DNA of 64,000 bases from UBA964 sp039799645 (GTDB lineage Bacteria; Pseudomonadota; Gammaproteobacteria; Steroidobacterales; Steroidobacteraceae). This document shows, piece by piece, positions 27,771-36,258 of this stretch; position 1 is the stretch's first letter, and each line of letters begins with the position of its first letter. Where the stretch lies: positions 1 through 64,000 of the forward strand of contig JBDLSG010000022.1 of assembly GCA_039799645.1 (NCBI GenBank), read 5' to 3'. The notes beneath the pieces are model-generated. The model had not been told where the DNA came from. It did not search any database and saw only the letters and a program-made list of their open reading frames with translations. Made by a program: the position numbers and the translations under genes.

Positions 27771-28537
27771 ATTCGGATCCGGCGATTATCGTCAGCGATA
27801 TCGTCAATCGTTTCGGTACGCAAACCGTGCATGACGGTCTCGATATGCGGGTCGAGCGTGGCGAGATTTTCGGTATTGTCGGCGGATCCGGTTCAGGTAA
27901 GAGCGTGCTGCTCAACACGATACTCGGGCTTAGGCGTCCACAGAAAGGCCGAGTTGAGCTCTCCGGAGTGGATGTCACTACCCTGACGGACGCAGAGCTT
28001 CGACATCTCAAGATGACCTATGGCGTGACCTTCCAGGCAGGTGCTCTCTTTAGTTCTCTGACGGTTCTCCAGAACGTGCAACTGCCCATGCTGGAGCATC
28101 TCGATCTCAGCGCTCGTGCGCTCGAGGAGTTGGCGTTGTTGAAGGTGCTGCTGGTTGGATTACCGACCGAAGCAGCCTATAAGTTTCCGTCGCAGTTATC
28201 GGGTGGGATGATCAAACGCGCAGCCTTAGCTCGGGCGCTTGCGCTCGATCCCCAACTGCTATTTTTAGACGAGCCCACCTCTGGCCTCGATCCGATCAGC
28301 GCGGCGGCGTTCGATGAGTTGTTGGTGAGTTTGCAGCAGGAGCTTGGCTTGACGGTGGTCATGATCACCCATGATCTGGACACGATATTCCGAACCTGTA
28401 ATCGTGTCGGTGTCATCGTCGATCGAAAAATGATCTCGGGGACTTTGGAGCAAATCATCGACAATCCTCATCCGTGGATTCGGGAATACTTTCACGGCGC
28501 CAGAGCCAGTCGTTTCGGAGCATCTCGTGGAGCGTGA
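27767..28537 (+). CDS. mlaF: MlaF-type ABC ATPase
   Basis: 256 residues. Walker A GGSGSGKSV, signature LSGGM, Walker B LLFLDEPTSGLDP and THDLDT are intact. It resembles MlaF (phospholipid transport) more than sugar or peptide importers and overlaps the STAS-MlaE permease gene by ATGA. It energises lipid movement through the MCE complex. Its last codons overlap the next gene by 11 bases. Confidence 0.94.
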   Translation: MNSDPAIIVSDIVNRFGTQTVHDGLDMRVERGEIFGIVGGSGSGKSVLLNTILGLRRPQKGRVELSGVDVTTLTDAELRHLKMTYGVTFQAGALFSSLTVLQNVQLPMLEHLDLSARALEELALLKVLLVGLPTEAAYKFPSQLSGGMIKRAALARALALDPQLLFLDEPTSGLDPISAAAFDELLVSLQQELGLTVVMITHDLDTIFRTCNRVGVIVDRKMISGTLEQIIDNPHPWIREYFHGARASRFGASRGA

Positions 28538-29462
28538 AGCTAATTACACTGCGGTCGGAGCGTTTGTTCTACTGGTGATCGGTATGGCGGTCGCTTTTGT
28601 CTATTGGTATTCCGATGGTCGTAACAGTCGATCTTACGAGCGTTACGAGGTGTATTTTGAGGGCTCCGTCAGCGGGCTCAATGTCGGCAGTACGGTTCGT
28701 TATCTCGGCGTCGATATCGGACGCGTAATCGCCCTAAACATTGACCGGCGTTCCGCTGCTCGAGTGCAGGTCATCGTTGATATCGACTCGGCCACGCCCA
28801 TTTCTGAAAAGACGGTTGCAGAGTTATCGCTGCTCGGCGTGACGGGTTTGCTCTATATCGATTTGCTAGGGAACGCCGGAACTAAAAAGCTGGCCCCGCT
28901 GGTGGCAAGTGAGTCTCATCCGGTGATTCGATCGGTGCGTTCTGGTTTCGATGTGTTCCTCTCTGGTGTGCCTGAGGTCATGGGTCGCGCTTCGGAAGTC
29001 GCGCAGCGCGCAAGTCGCTTGCTATCCGATGACAACCTAGACGCTCTGTCGAGCACGATCGTGAATCTTGAGCGTGCAAGTCGGTTACTGCCCGATACAG
29101 TGAGCGAAGCTCAAAACCTCGCTCGTGAGCTTCGCGTGTTGTCTCGTGATTTGGCGGCGGTGGCGGTCGCCTTGCGACAAACGACGGAGCAGAGTGCGCC
29201 TTTGGTATCGCAAAGTATTAGCAGGCTTTCGCAAGCGTCTGAGAATCTGCTCTCGGCTAGTGCCAGAGTGGATACGTTACTGGCGGAGAGTTCGGGCGGT
29301 ATCACGCAATTTGCGCAGCAAGGGCTTCCCGAGTTCGAGAGTCTGTTGCGTGAGACGCGTGCAACAGCTGAAGAGGTGAGGGGGCTCACGCGGGAGTTGC
29401 GCGACGAGCCATCAAGTCTGCTCTACGAAAAAAAGCCCCGCGGCATTGAGGTGCCACGATGA
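28527..29462 (+). CDS. mlaD: MlaD/MCE-domain protein
   Basis: 311 residues, GTG start inside mlaF. One N-terminal membrane helix (about 10-28), an MCE domain (about 38-120; YFEGSVSGLNVGSTVRYLGVDIG, LLGVTGLLYIDL), then a long helical region (about 150-290) that may form a tunnel or coiled bundle in the periplasm. MCE proteins form hexameric rings that pass lipids. The long C-terminus is nearer to PqiB/YebT-like or Ttg2C-long forms than to the short E. coli MlaD. Confidence 0.92.
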   Translation: MEREANYTAVGAFVLLVIGMAVAFVYWYSDGRNSRSYERYEVYFEGSVSGLNVGSTVRYLGVDIGRVIALNIDRRSAARVQVIVDIDSATPISEKTVAELSLLGVTGLLYIDLLGNAGTKKLAPLVASESHPVIRSVRSGFDVFLSGVPEVMGRASEVAQRASRLLSDDNLDALSSTIVNLERASRLLPDTVSEAQNLARELRVLSRDLAAVAVALRQTTEQSAPLVSQSISRLSQASENLLSASARVDTLLAESSGGITQFAQQGLPEFESLLRETRATAEEVRGLTRELRDEPSSLLYEKKPRGIEVPR

Positions 29463-30082
29463 GACTGGCGATTATTTCGTTGACCTTGTTGCTCGGCGGA
29501 TGTGCATCTACGTTCGATAGCGAGTCGCCGGCAGTGGACGAGTACACTCTCAACACGACGAGCAACCGCGCAGAGTCGGCCGCGACCGCGCCCACCAGCG
29601 TGCCTATCCAGCTTATGCAAATCGAAGCCGCCCCCGGCTATGACACGCGGCGGATCCTGGTGACGCATCCAGACGGTCGTGTGGACGTTCTAGCCGATGC
29701 GCGCTGGGTTGGATCGATTCCGCGTTTGCTCGAGGTGGCAACACTCGATCAGTTGCGGGCGGCTGGTTTCGATGCCCACCCCAATTCGGCCGCTCTCGTG
29801 TCCCCGTATTCCCTCCGGATCACCATCCGGCGTTTCGATGCCGAATACGCGACCAGTGGGGATCCGGGGCGAGCGGCAGCGCCGACAGCCCGTGTCGTTC
29901 TCGATGTCACGTTGATTCGGCGTCGCGACCGACTCCCCATGGCAACCTGGATGGTATCCGGAGCGGCAGTGGCGACGGAAAATCGGCGCGCGATGATCGT
30001 TTCCGCTCTCGGTTCGGCCACCAGTGTGGCCCTGACTGGACTCGTGAATGAGCTGTCGGCGGTCACGGTGCTGAAACAATAA
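29459..30082 (+). CDS. ABC-type transport auxiliary lipoprotein (PqiC/YmbA-like)
   Basis: 207 residues. Lipobox LLGGC at residues 11-15, then an unstructured stretch and the auxiliary domain (RRILVTHPDGRVDVLADARWVGSIPRLLE, VVLDVTLIRRRDRLP). Members of this family sit in the outer membrane and partner with MCE transporters. Overlaps mlaD by ATGA and closes the CDGSH-mlaE-mlaF-mlaD operon. mlaC is absent. Confidence 0.85.
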   Translation: MRLAIISLTLLLGGCASTFDSESPAVDEYTLNTTSNRAESAATAPTSVPIQLMQIEAAPGYDTRRILVTHPDGRVDVLADARWVGSIPRLLEVATLDQLRAAGFDAHPNSAALVSPYSLRITIRRFDAEYATSGDPGRAAAPTARVVLDVTLIRRRDRLPMATWMVSGAAVATENRRAMIVSALGSATSVALTGLVNELSAVTVLKQ

Positions 30083-30171
30083 CCCCTTAATATTCCTGGC
30101 GTTTTCGGCGTCGTTCTGTCCCTTCCCCGAGGCTTGTTCAGGTCTGTCCAGTATTTGTACCGGACAAATGC

Positions 30172-30199
30172 TTGACATGTCTCGAGGCGCCGCTAAACT
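30172..30199 (+). promoter_or_regulatory. Strong promoter of a candidate small RNA
   Basis: TTGACA (30172-30177) is a perfect -35 hexamer; TAAACT follows after 16 bases as a 4-of-6 -10. No gene on this strand follows: the next gene is convergent and ends at 30310. The transcript would begin near 30206 and meet a terminator 35-65 bases later. Confidence 0.6.
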
Positions 30200-30205
30200 G
30201 TCGCC

Positions 30206-30272
30206 CGTCAACCGTCCCTTCTGACGAGTGACCCCCGTTTGGGCGGATCGCAAGATCCGCCCTTTTCTTTTT
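30206..30272 (+). ncRNA. Candidate small RNA ending in an intrinsic terminator
   Basis: About 65 nt between the promoter at 30172 and a terminator. The 5' part can pair CGTCA (30206-30210) with TGACG (30222-30226). The 3' part is a 9-bp stem GGGCGGATC/GATCCGCCC closed by a GCAA tetraloop (30241-30262), followed by TTTTCTTTTT, the usual Hfq-type sRNA end. No open frame of useful size is inside. I do not recognise the family. It lies in the largest gap of the window (30083-30309). It could instead be a leftover leader/attenuator of a lost gene. Confidence 0.5.
30241..30272 (+). terminator. Rho-independent terminator of the candidate sRNA
   Basis: A 9-bp GC-rich stem with GCAA loop and a run of nine T broken by one C on the plus strand. 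On the minus strand the stem is followed by AAACGGGG, so it does not terminate the ABC-F gene. A second, weaker hairpin (CGCCC-N4-GGGCG then GTTTT) lies at 30290-30308. Confidence 0.85.
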
Positions 30273-30309
30273 CAGGGGTATTTTCCGTCGCCCAAGAGGG
30301 CGGTTTTGG

Positions 30310-32214
30310 TCAATTCTGCGAGCCTGCTGATTCAAGTTGGCCGCCGATCTCCAGCCAACGCTCCTCCAGAGCTTCGATCTGCTTTATCACTGCGCCTAGG
30401 CGTTGCGGCGCGGCCCGAACGGTGGAATCGCTGGCGCCTGATGAGGCCGAATCCAGCATCTGCTGCTCCAGTTCACGTCGCTGCGTCGAAAGTCGCTCGA
30501 GTTCTTTCTCGATATTTTTGAACTCGGTTCGCAATGCCGTCAGCTGTTGACGGGCTGCGGCATCACGTCGACGCTGTTCACGACGATCAATCCCATCCTC
30601 GCTACGGCGAATGGTGGTTGACTGACCCGAGCGGGCATCGCGAGATAAAGATTGCGCATAGTCCTGTAGATCGCCATCGAAGCGGGTTGCAGCGCCATCG
30701 CGAACCAACCAGAACTCGTCGCAAACACTTCCGAGCAAACCTCGGTCATGCGATACGAGGATGACGGCACCTGAAAATTCTTGCAGCGCAAGCAGCAACG
30801 AATCACGCATTTCGAGGTCGAGGTGGTTGGTCGGCTCGTCCAGCAGCAACAGATTTGGTCGACGTGCGACGAGAATGGCGAGTGACAGTCGAGCGCGTTC
30901 ACCACCCGAAAAATGTTTGACCGATTCAAAGACTCTATCGCCTTTGAATCCGAACGAGCCGAGATGATCGCGCTTCTGCTGCTCAGGCCACTGAGCGACC
31001 ACCGTACCGCCACGACGCGTGAGTTCGAGGATGGCAGTACTGGATGCGTCGAGTTGGTCGACCTCGAGCTGCGCAAAAAAGCCCACTTCGATATCTGGTG
31101 CAGTCGTGACCGTCCCACCGAGCGGCGCTAGCTGCCCGGCGATGCTCTTGATGAGCGTGGACTTACCGGCACCGTTTCGTCCGAGGATTCCGATGCGCGC
31201 ACCCGGTGGAATGGAGAGCGAAAAGTCGTCGATGATGACCTGATTGCCGTATCCGGCAGAGATCCGATCGAGTGACACGAGCGGAACTGGGAGCTTGCGT
31301 GGTTCGAGAAATTGCCAGTCGAACGTGTGTTCGACACGTTGCGTGACCAGAGTTGGTAGTCGCTCAAGCCACTTCAATCGGCTTTGCGCTTGTCTGGCCT
31401 TACTGGCCTTGGCGCGGAACCGCTCTACGAAGCTACGAACATGGTCGGCTTCACGGCGAACTTTTTCGTTCTGCGCTTGCTGCTGTGCAAGTCGTGCTGC
31501 GCGTTGTGTTTCGAAATCGGAGAAGTTACCGCTGTATGCGGAGAGTGAGCCAAGACTGACATGCAGCACGCGGTTGATGACGGCGTCGAGAAAGTCCCGA
31601 TCGTGCGAAACCAACAAAAGCGTGCCTGGATAACTCTGCAGCCAGCGTTCGAGCCATAGCACGGCATCGAGATCGAGGTGGTTCGTCGGCTCGTCGAGTA
31701 GCAAGACATCGGAGGGACACATCAGCGCCTTCGCGAGATTGGCTCGCATGCGCAAGCCACCGGAAAATTCCTTGATCGGTTGATCGATACGTTTGGAATC
31801 GAAACCGAGCCCATCGAGCAGAGCGGCAGCTCGACTCCGCGCTGTATAGCCGCCGAGTTGATCGAAATCCGCCAAAGCTTGGGCGTGCTGAATGCCGTCC
31901 TCGCGACGCTCTGCCTCGGCGAGAATCTGCTCGCAGCGACGCAACGTGATGTCGCCGTCGATGACGTGTTCGATGACGGGTCGATCCGAGTCGGGTAATT
32001 CCTGAGTCACGGCGGCGAAGGTTAAGCCGCCCGGTATCTCCAGGTTGCCTTGATCTGGCGTCAGTTCGCCCTTGATCAACGCGAGTAACGACGATTTGCC
32101 ACTGCCGTTACGGCCGACGATACCGACCTTCTCACCACGCAGAATGCTGGCGGTGGCGGAATCGAGGAGGGGCTCAGGACCACGCCGGAGCCGGACATTG
32201 CGCAAGTGAATCAC
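30310..32214 (-). CDS. ABC-F ATPase, YheS type
   Basis: 634 residues from GTG 32214; the frame runs further upstream but without homology, and the GTG is preceded by TAGAAT seven bases away. Two ABC domains: first Walker A GRNGSGKSS with signature FSGGLRMR and LLLDEPTNHLDLDAVLW, second GRNGAGKST with FSGGERAR and LLLDEPTNHLDLEM. Between them is the interdomain linker rich in Arg/Gln (RLAQQQAQNEKVRREADHV). The VIHLRNVRLRRG N-terminus and order match E. coli YheS. ABC-F proteins act on ribosomes stalled in translation. Monocistronic and divergent from the DsbA-like gene. Confidence 0.93.
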   Translation of the reverse strand: MIHLRNVRLRRGPEPLLDSATASILRGEKVGIVGRNGSGKSSLLALIKGELTPDQGNLEIPGGLTFAAVTQELPDSDRPVIEHVIDGDITLRRCEQILAEAERREDGIQHAQALADFDQLGGYTARSRAAALLDGLGFDSKRIDQPIKEFSGGLRMRANLAKALMCPSDVLLLDEPTNHLDLDAVLWLERWLQSYPGTLLLVSHDRDFLDAVINRVLHVSLGSLSAYSGNFSDFETQRAARLAQQQAQNEKVRREADHVRSFVERFRAKASKARQAQSRLKWLERLPTLVTQRVEHTFDWQFLEPRKLPVPLVSLDRISAGYGNQVIIDDFSLSIPPGARIGILGRNGAGKSTLIKSIAGQLAPLGGTVTTAPDIEVGFFAQLEVDQLDASSTAILELTRRGGTVVAQWPEQQKRDHLGSFGFKGDRVFESVKHFSGGERARLSLAILVARRPNLLLLDEPTNHLDLEMRDSLLLALQEFSGAVILVSHDRGLLGSVCDEFWLVRDGAATRFDGDLQDYAQSLSRDARSGQSTTIRRSEDGIDRREQRRRDAAARQQLTALRTEFKNIEKELERLSTQRRELEQQMLDSASSGASDSTVRAAPQRLGAVIKQIEALEERWLEIGGQLESAGSQN

Positions 32215-32221
32215 GGGCGCG

Positions 32222-32227
32222 ATTCTA
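32222..32227 (-). promoter_or_regulatory. -10 element of the ABC-F gene, seven bases from its start codon
   Basis: TAGAAT on the minus strand (5 of 6 to TATAAT) is followed by CGCGCCC and the GTG start. No Shine-Dalgarno sequence is present. Initiation at or next to the GTG would make the mRNA leaderless. Confidence 0.5.
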
Positions 32228-32242
32228 CGCGAGTGCTTGTGT

Positions 32243-32899
32243 ATGCTCGCCGTTGTGCGCATCGAAATTTTTTCCGACATTGTCTGCCCTTGGTGTTTCG
32301 TTGGGCAGAGTCGCCTAGCGGCCGCACTGGCGAGGCGACCGGAGATTCCCGTCGAGGTTGTTTGGCTGCCGTTCGAATTGAATCCGGCCATGCCGTCTGA
32401 GGGTCGCCCGCGTGCGGAATATCTGCTCGAGCGTTTCGGCGACGTGAATCGGTTTGCCGATGCTCAGCGTCAGCTCCAGCAGATCGGCGAGCAGGAGGGT
32501 ATCCGATTTAACTTCAGCGGCATTCAACGTATGCCGAACACTCGGCGCGCACACGTATTACTTGCCCATGCGCGCCGCATAGATCCCGACTCGCAGACTC
32601 GCTTGACCCGGATCTTGTTCGAGGCTTACTTCAGCGAGGGACTCGATATCGCAGACCCGAGCTGTTTGATCGAATTAGCAAAACGCGTGGGTCTAGAGGG
32701 CATCGCTACGGTAGCGGCGCTCGATGATCCAACCCTGCATGCCGAAGTGCAGGCGCTCGAGTCGCTTGCCGCTCGCTGGAATGTGTCCGGTGTCCCGACC
32801 TTCATTTTCGATCGACGTACCGGATTTTCTGGTGCGCAGCCAGTGGAGGTGTTCGAGCGCGCAATGGATTCCGTTCTCGCACAGGTTCGCGATTCGTGA
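32243..32899 (+). CDS. DsbA-family (FrnE-like) thiol oxidoreductase
   Basis: 218 residues from ATG 32243. GTG 32255 would start exactly at the conserved RIEIFSDIVCPWCFVG and has TATGCT seven bases upstream, so it may be the true, leaderless start. Active site CPWC in a thioredoxin fold with a helical insert; VSGVPTFIFDRRTGFSGAQP holds the cis-Pro. No signal peptide, so it is cytoplasmic like FrnE. Function in thiol redox is inferred. It overlaps the M15 peptidase gene by 4 bases. Confidence 0.9.
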   Translation: MLAVVRIEIFSDIVCPWCFVGQSRLAAALARRPEIPVEVVWLPFELNPAMPSEGRPRAEYLLERFGDVNRFADAQRQLQQIGEQEGIRFNFSGIQRMPNTRRAHVLLAHARRIDPDSQTRLTRILFEAYFSEGLDIADPSCLIELAKRVGLEGIATVAALDDPTLHAEVQALESLAARWNVSGVPTFIFDRRTGFSGAQPVEVFERAMDSVLAQVRDS

Positions 32900-33618
32900 C
32901 GGCGGATGAGTTAACGGGGCGAACGCGCTCGCACGTCGTCGATCTGCCCGCTGCGGGTTGCATGTTGCATCGGGACGTGGTGCAGCCTTTTCTCGATCTG
33001 CGGGAAGCCGCGAGGACAGCGGGGCACGATTTGATCGCGGTTTCCTCCTTTCGCGACTTCGAAAGGCAGCGTTCGATTTGGAACGGAAAGTTTCGTGGCG
33101 AACGCGCCGTGCTGGATAGACAAGGCCGACCACTCGATTTGCGCGATTGGCCAGCGGCGGATCGCATCAACGCCATTCTGTGTTGGTCGGCGATGCCAGG
33201 CGCAAGTCGTCACCATTGGGGTAGCGATATCGATGTAATCGACCGCAGCACCTTGGCTCCTGGGGCGGCTATCGAACTCGTACCGGCGGCCTATCGCGAT
33301 GATGGACCGCATGCCGGACTGAGCGTCTGGCTATCGGAGAACATGACAAGTTTCGGATTCTTCCGTCCGTATGTCAGCGAGCGTACTGGTGTAAGCCCCG
33401 AGCCCTGGCATCTGAGCTACGCGCCGATTTCGGTACCAGCATTGCGCCAGCTGACGCCGTCAGTATTACGCGAGGCTTGGCGAACGAGTGAGATTGATGG
33501 CGTCGAGTGGCTGCTCGAAAATATCGAGATATTGCACGCTCGTTATGTACAAGATATCGATACGCTCGGCTCTGATGATGGATTTCAGAGTACGAAGTCG
33601 GCGAGCACTGGCGTGTGA
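32896..33618 (+). CDS. M15 (VanY-type) D-alanyl-D-alanine carboxypeptidase
   Basis: 240 residues, GTG start overlapping the previous stop. Zinc-site motifs SRHHWGSDIDV (His and Asp ligands) and EPWHLSY (catalytic Glu and third His) are clear, as is the SSFRDFERQ substrate segment. No signal peptide or membrane helix is visible, so it may act in the cytoplasm or be exported by an unseen route. Cleaves peptidoglycan stem peptides in the family. Its 3' end overlaps the convergent exonuclease III remnant by 34 bases. Confidence 0.88.
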   Translation: MTADELTGRTRSHVVDLPAAGCMLHRDVVQPFLDLREAARTAGHDLIAVSSFRDFERQRSIWNGKFRGERAVLDRQGRPLDLRDWPAADRINAILCWSAMPGASRHHWGSDIDVIDRSTLAPGAAIELVPAAYRDDGPHAGLSVWLSENMTSFGFFRPYVSERTGVSPEPWHLSYAPISVPALRQLTPSVLREAWRTSEIDGVEWLLENIEILHARYVQDIDTLGSDDGFQSTKSASTGV

Positions 33619-34298
33619 TCGGAAGGTCTCTCCGCGCGACGCGGCTCTTTGTCGATCCGAGCCGCGACGCACTGTGCTGCCAGCGTGTTCGAAGCCAGAA
33701 TCAGATCGATACGCAGCCCTGCATTGCGGCGAAAGCCCGCAGCTCGATAGTCCCACCAACTGTATGACTTCTCTGGCTGGTCAAACTGCCGGAAGACGTC
33801 CACCAGTCCGGCCTGCAGCAGGCGCTGATAAGCGTTGCGCTCGGGTTCGCTCACATGCACGTGACCGAGCCAAGCGGCCGGATCATGAACGTCGCGGTCC
33901 TCTGGTGCGATATTGAAGTCACCCAACACCACCAGGTGTTTCTCGATTTTCAACAGCGACTCGAGCCATTGCTGTAACGCATCGAGCCAGCGGAGCTTGT
34001 AGGCGTATTTGTCGGAGTCAGGCTCTTGTCCGTTCGGAACATAGAGATTGACGACCACGAGCCCAGCCGTACGCACGGCGAGCACGCGCTTTTGTTCATC
34101 GACGAACCCGGGAATGCCGGTCGCTAGAACCTCGACCGGTTGGCGCGATAGCACAGCGACTCCGTTATATGTGCGCTGACCGTTGTACGCACACCGATAG
34201 CCGAGCGCGTCGATTTCGGCTGCCGGAAAATCCGGATCTGGCAGTTTGGTTTCCTGCAGGGCGATGACATCGGGTTTGCTTTCGGCGACCCAGAAAAA
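33585..34298 (-). pseudogene. xthA: Exonuclease III, missing its N-terminal ~20 residues
   Basis: The minus-strand frame reads WVAESKPDVIALQETKLPDPDFP through VLGDFNIAPEDRDVHDP, SYSWWDYRAAGFRRN, LRIDLILAS and RPSDHTPVLADF, a complete exonuclease III except for the beginning. Upstream of the Trp codon (34290-34292) come TTC TTT AAT CGA and then a stop, with no start codon. The missing part should hold the WNVN segment with the metal-binding Asn. The only internal start is GTG 34154, too late for the LQETK glutamate. The break coincides with the beginning of the glutathione reductase gene on the other strand, so one deletion took both start regions. An intact paralog is at 53092-53859. Confidence 0.85.
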
Positions 34299-34306
34299 AT
34301 TTCGAC

Positions 34307-35641
34307 TTGATCGTCATCGGTGGCGGTAGCGGCGGCTTGGCCTGTGCCCAGCGTGCTGCCCAGTACGGCGCCAAGGTGTTACTGGCCGAATCTGCAAGGC
34401 TAGGTGGAACCTGCGTCAATGTAGGCTGCGTTCCGAAGAAGGTGATGTGGAATGCAGCACACATTGCAGAAGCGGCGGCGGACGCTCCGCATTACGGATT
34501 TGATCTTGAGTATCGTGGTCACGATTGGTCTGCACTGCGCCGCGCTCGGGATGCCTATATCGTCCGATTGAATGGGATCTATGAGCGTAATTTGTCTGCA
34601 AAAAATATTGAGTTGATTCGAGGTATGGCGGCTTTCGTCTCCTCGCACGAGGTGCGAGTCGGTGACGAGTTGTTCGAAGCGTCGCGGGTTGTGATTGCCA
34701 CTGGCGGCCGACCTACAGTACCGACGATTCCCGGAAGTGAGCACGGCATCACCTCCGACGGGTTTTTTGAGCTAGATCATCTGCCATCTCGCACTGCAGT
34801 CGTCGGAAGTGGTTACATTGCCGTCGAACTCGCTGGTGTGCTGCACTCCTTAGGCAGCAAAGTGACCTTGGCGTTTCGCCGCGAACGCGTGCTGCGTCAC
34901 TTCGATTCGATGTTGTCTGATGCGCTCATGAAAATCATGCGTGATGAGGGGCTCTCTCTCATGGATCACGCTGCGCCTCGCGCACTTGAGCGCGATGCCG
35001 ATGGTTCGTTGCGACTGTTGTTTGACGACGGTCGGTGGGCCGGTCCCTTCGATTCGGTGATCTGGGCTATTGGAAGGGAACCGATGGTTGAGAGTTTATC
35101 GCTCGATCGAGCCGGTATTCGGCTGGATACTCGCGGATTCATACCGGTTGATCGCTATCAGGAGACACCGGTGAAAGATGTGTATGCCATCGGCGACGTC
35201 ACGGGTCAGGCGCAGCTGACTCCCGTTGCAATAGCCGCCGGTCGCCGTCTTGCCGACCGCCTTTGGGGTGGCATGGCCGGGCGTCATTTAGACTACAGCA
35301 ACATTCCAACGGTGGTCTTCAGCCATCCACCGATCGGCACCGTGGGCCTTAGCGAAAGCGAAGCTATCGATCGTCATGGTCAACAGGGCGTGAAGGTGTA
35401 CACCTCTGGCTTTGTGCCGATGTATCACGCTCTGACGTCGCGCAAGCCGCGCGCTGAGATGAAACTCGTGACCGTCGGAGCAGACGAGCAGATCGTAGGG
35501 TGTCACGTTATCGGCGCCGGCGCCGATGAAATGCTGCAAGGCTTTGCCGTGGCTCTTCGTATGGGCGCAACCAAGCGTGATTTCGACGATACCGTCGCGA
35601 TCCATCCCACCAGCGCCGAAGAATTCGTCACGATGCGTTAG
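34307..35641 (+). CDS. gor: Glutathione reductase, natural start codon missing
   Basis: 444 residues if TTG 34307 is used. The sequence is otherwise complete: FAD-binding GGGSGGLACAQRAAQYG, redox-active GGTCVNVGCVPKKVMW (Cys36, Cys41), NADPH-binding VVGSGYIAVELAGVL, and the C-terminal HPTSAEEFVTMR. It would reduce glutathione disulfide in the cytoplasm. The frame upstream is FDL preceded by KN and a stop at 34265-34267, with no ATG or GTG and no SD. About four residues and the ribosome site are missing, which fits a deletion shared with the divergent xthA. TTG may still give weak expression. Confidence 0.9.
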   Translation: MIVIGGGSGGLACAQRAAQYGAKVLLAESARLGGTCVNVGCVPKKVMWNAAHIAEAAADAPHYGFDLEYRGHDWSALRRARDAYIVRLNGIYERNLSAKNIELIRGMAAFVSSHEVRVGDELFEASRVVIATGGRPTVPTIPGSEHGITSDGFFELDHLPSRTAVVGSGYIAVELAGVLHSLGSKVTLAFRRERVLRHFDSMLSDALMKIMRDEGLSLMDHAAPRALERDADGSLRLLFDDGRWAGPFDSVIWAIGREPMVESLSLDRAGIRLDTRGFIPVDRYQETPVKDVYAIGDVTGQAQLTPVAIAAGRRLADRLWGGMAGRHLDYSNIPTVVFSHPPIGTVGLSESEAIDRHGQQGVKVYTSGFVPMYHALTSRKPRAEMKLVTVGADEQIVGCHVIGAGADEMLQGFAVALRMGATKRDFDDTVAIHPTSAEEFVTMR

Positions 35642-35724
35642 AGCTGACTAGGCTGCTGTCCGCAAGGTACACGCCGGGGAAGCTCGTCGTTGACTTGCAA
35701 CCGCCCCGACCGCGCAATGGCACC

Positions 35725-36258
35725 ATGAAGAGCGTAGTCGGAAAAACGCGCGCGACGGTTTTTTTGATTCTGCTATTGCCGTCATGGGCGATAGGCTGTG
35801 CTCGTCAGCAGCCGATACCGACGGAGCAGTTGCAGATCAAAATCAATCTGCTGTGTACGACCTGCGATGACTTTCTGCAGTGCACCGCGATCGATTCGTC
35901 GGCGGAGTCAGGATTTAAACTCTATCGGCTGCGAGAGAAGTCTTTTTTCGCGCAGATCGCTACCATCTGGGACTATCTGATCCAGTGGATCCATCGAAAG
36001 ACGGACGATAGACGACCACTGACGATATATCTCGAGCAGAGCGGCGCTTCGCGAGTACTGGTGCCCGATGCAATCGCCAAGGTCGACCTTGTCACGGGGC
36101 TCATTACACTTCCCGATTCGACCATCGACATGCGTGATGGCAACTGGTTCGTTGCGGGCGAATCTGCCGGGAAATGCCGGACAATGGTTCGTCGTGATGG
36201 CTATCGATGGTTACGGTCGCTCTTGAATAAGCCGCTACCGACGGAAGGCACTCTATGA
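35725..36258 (+). CDS. Putative lipoprotein of unknown function
   Basis: 177 residues from ATG 35725; the frame is open further 5' (35695). A hydrophobic N-terminus ends in AIGC, a possible lipobox, then CTTCDDF and a mainly polar body with few features. I do not recognise the family. It lies 83 bases after gor and overlaps the DoxX gene by ATGA, so it belongs to a unit with DoxX and the MFS gene. Confidence 0.6.
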   Translation: MKSVVGKTRATVFLILLLPSWAIGCARQQPIPTEQLQIKINLLCTTCDDFLQCTAIDSSAESGFKLYRLREKSFFAQIATIWDYLIQWIHRKTDDRRPLTIYLEQSGASRVLVPDAIAKVDLVTGLITLPDSTIDMRDGNWFVAGESAGKCRTMVRRDGYRWLRSLLNKPLPTEGTL

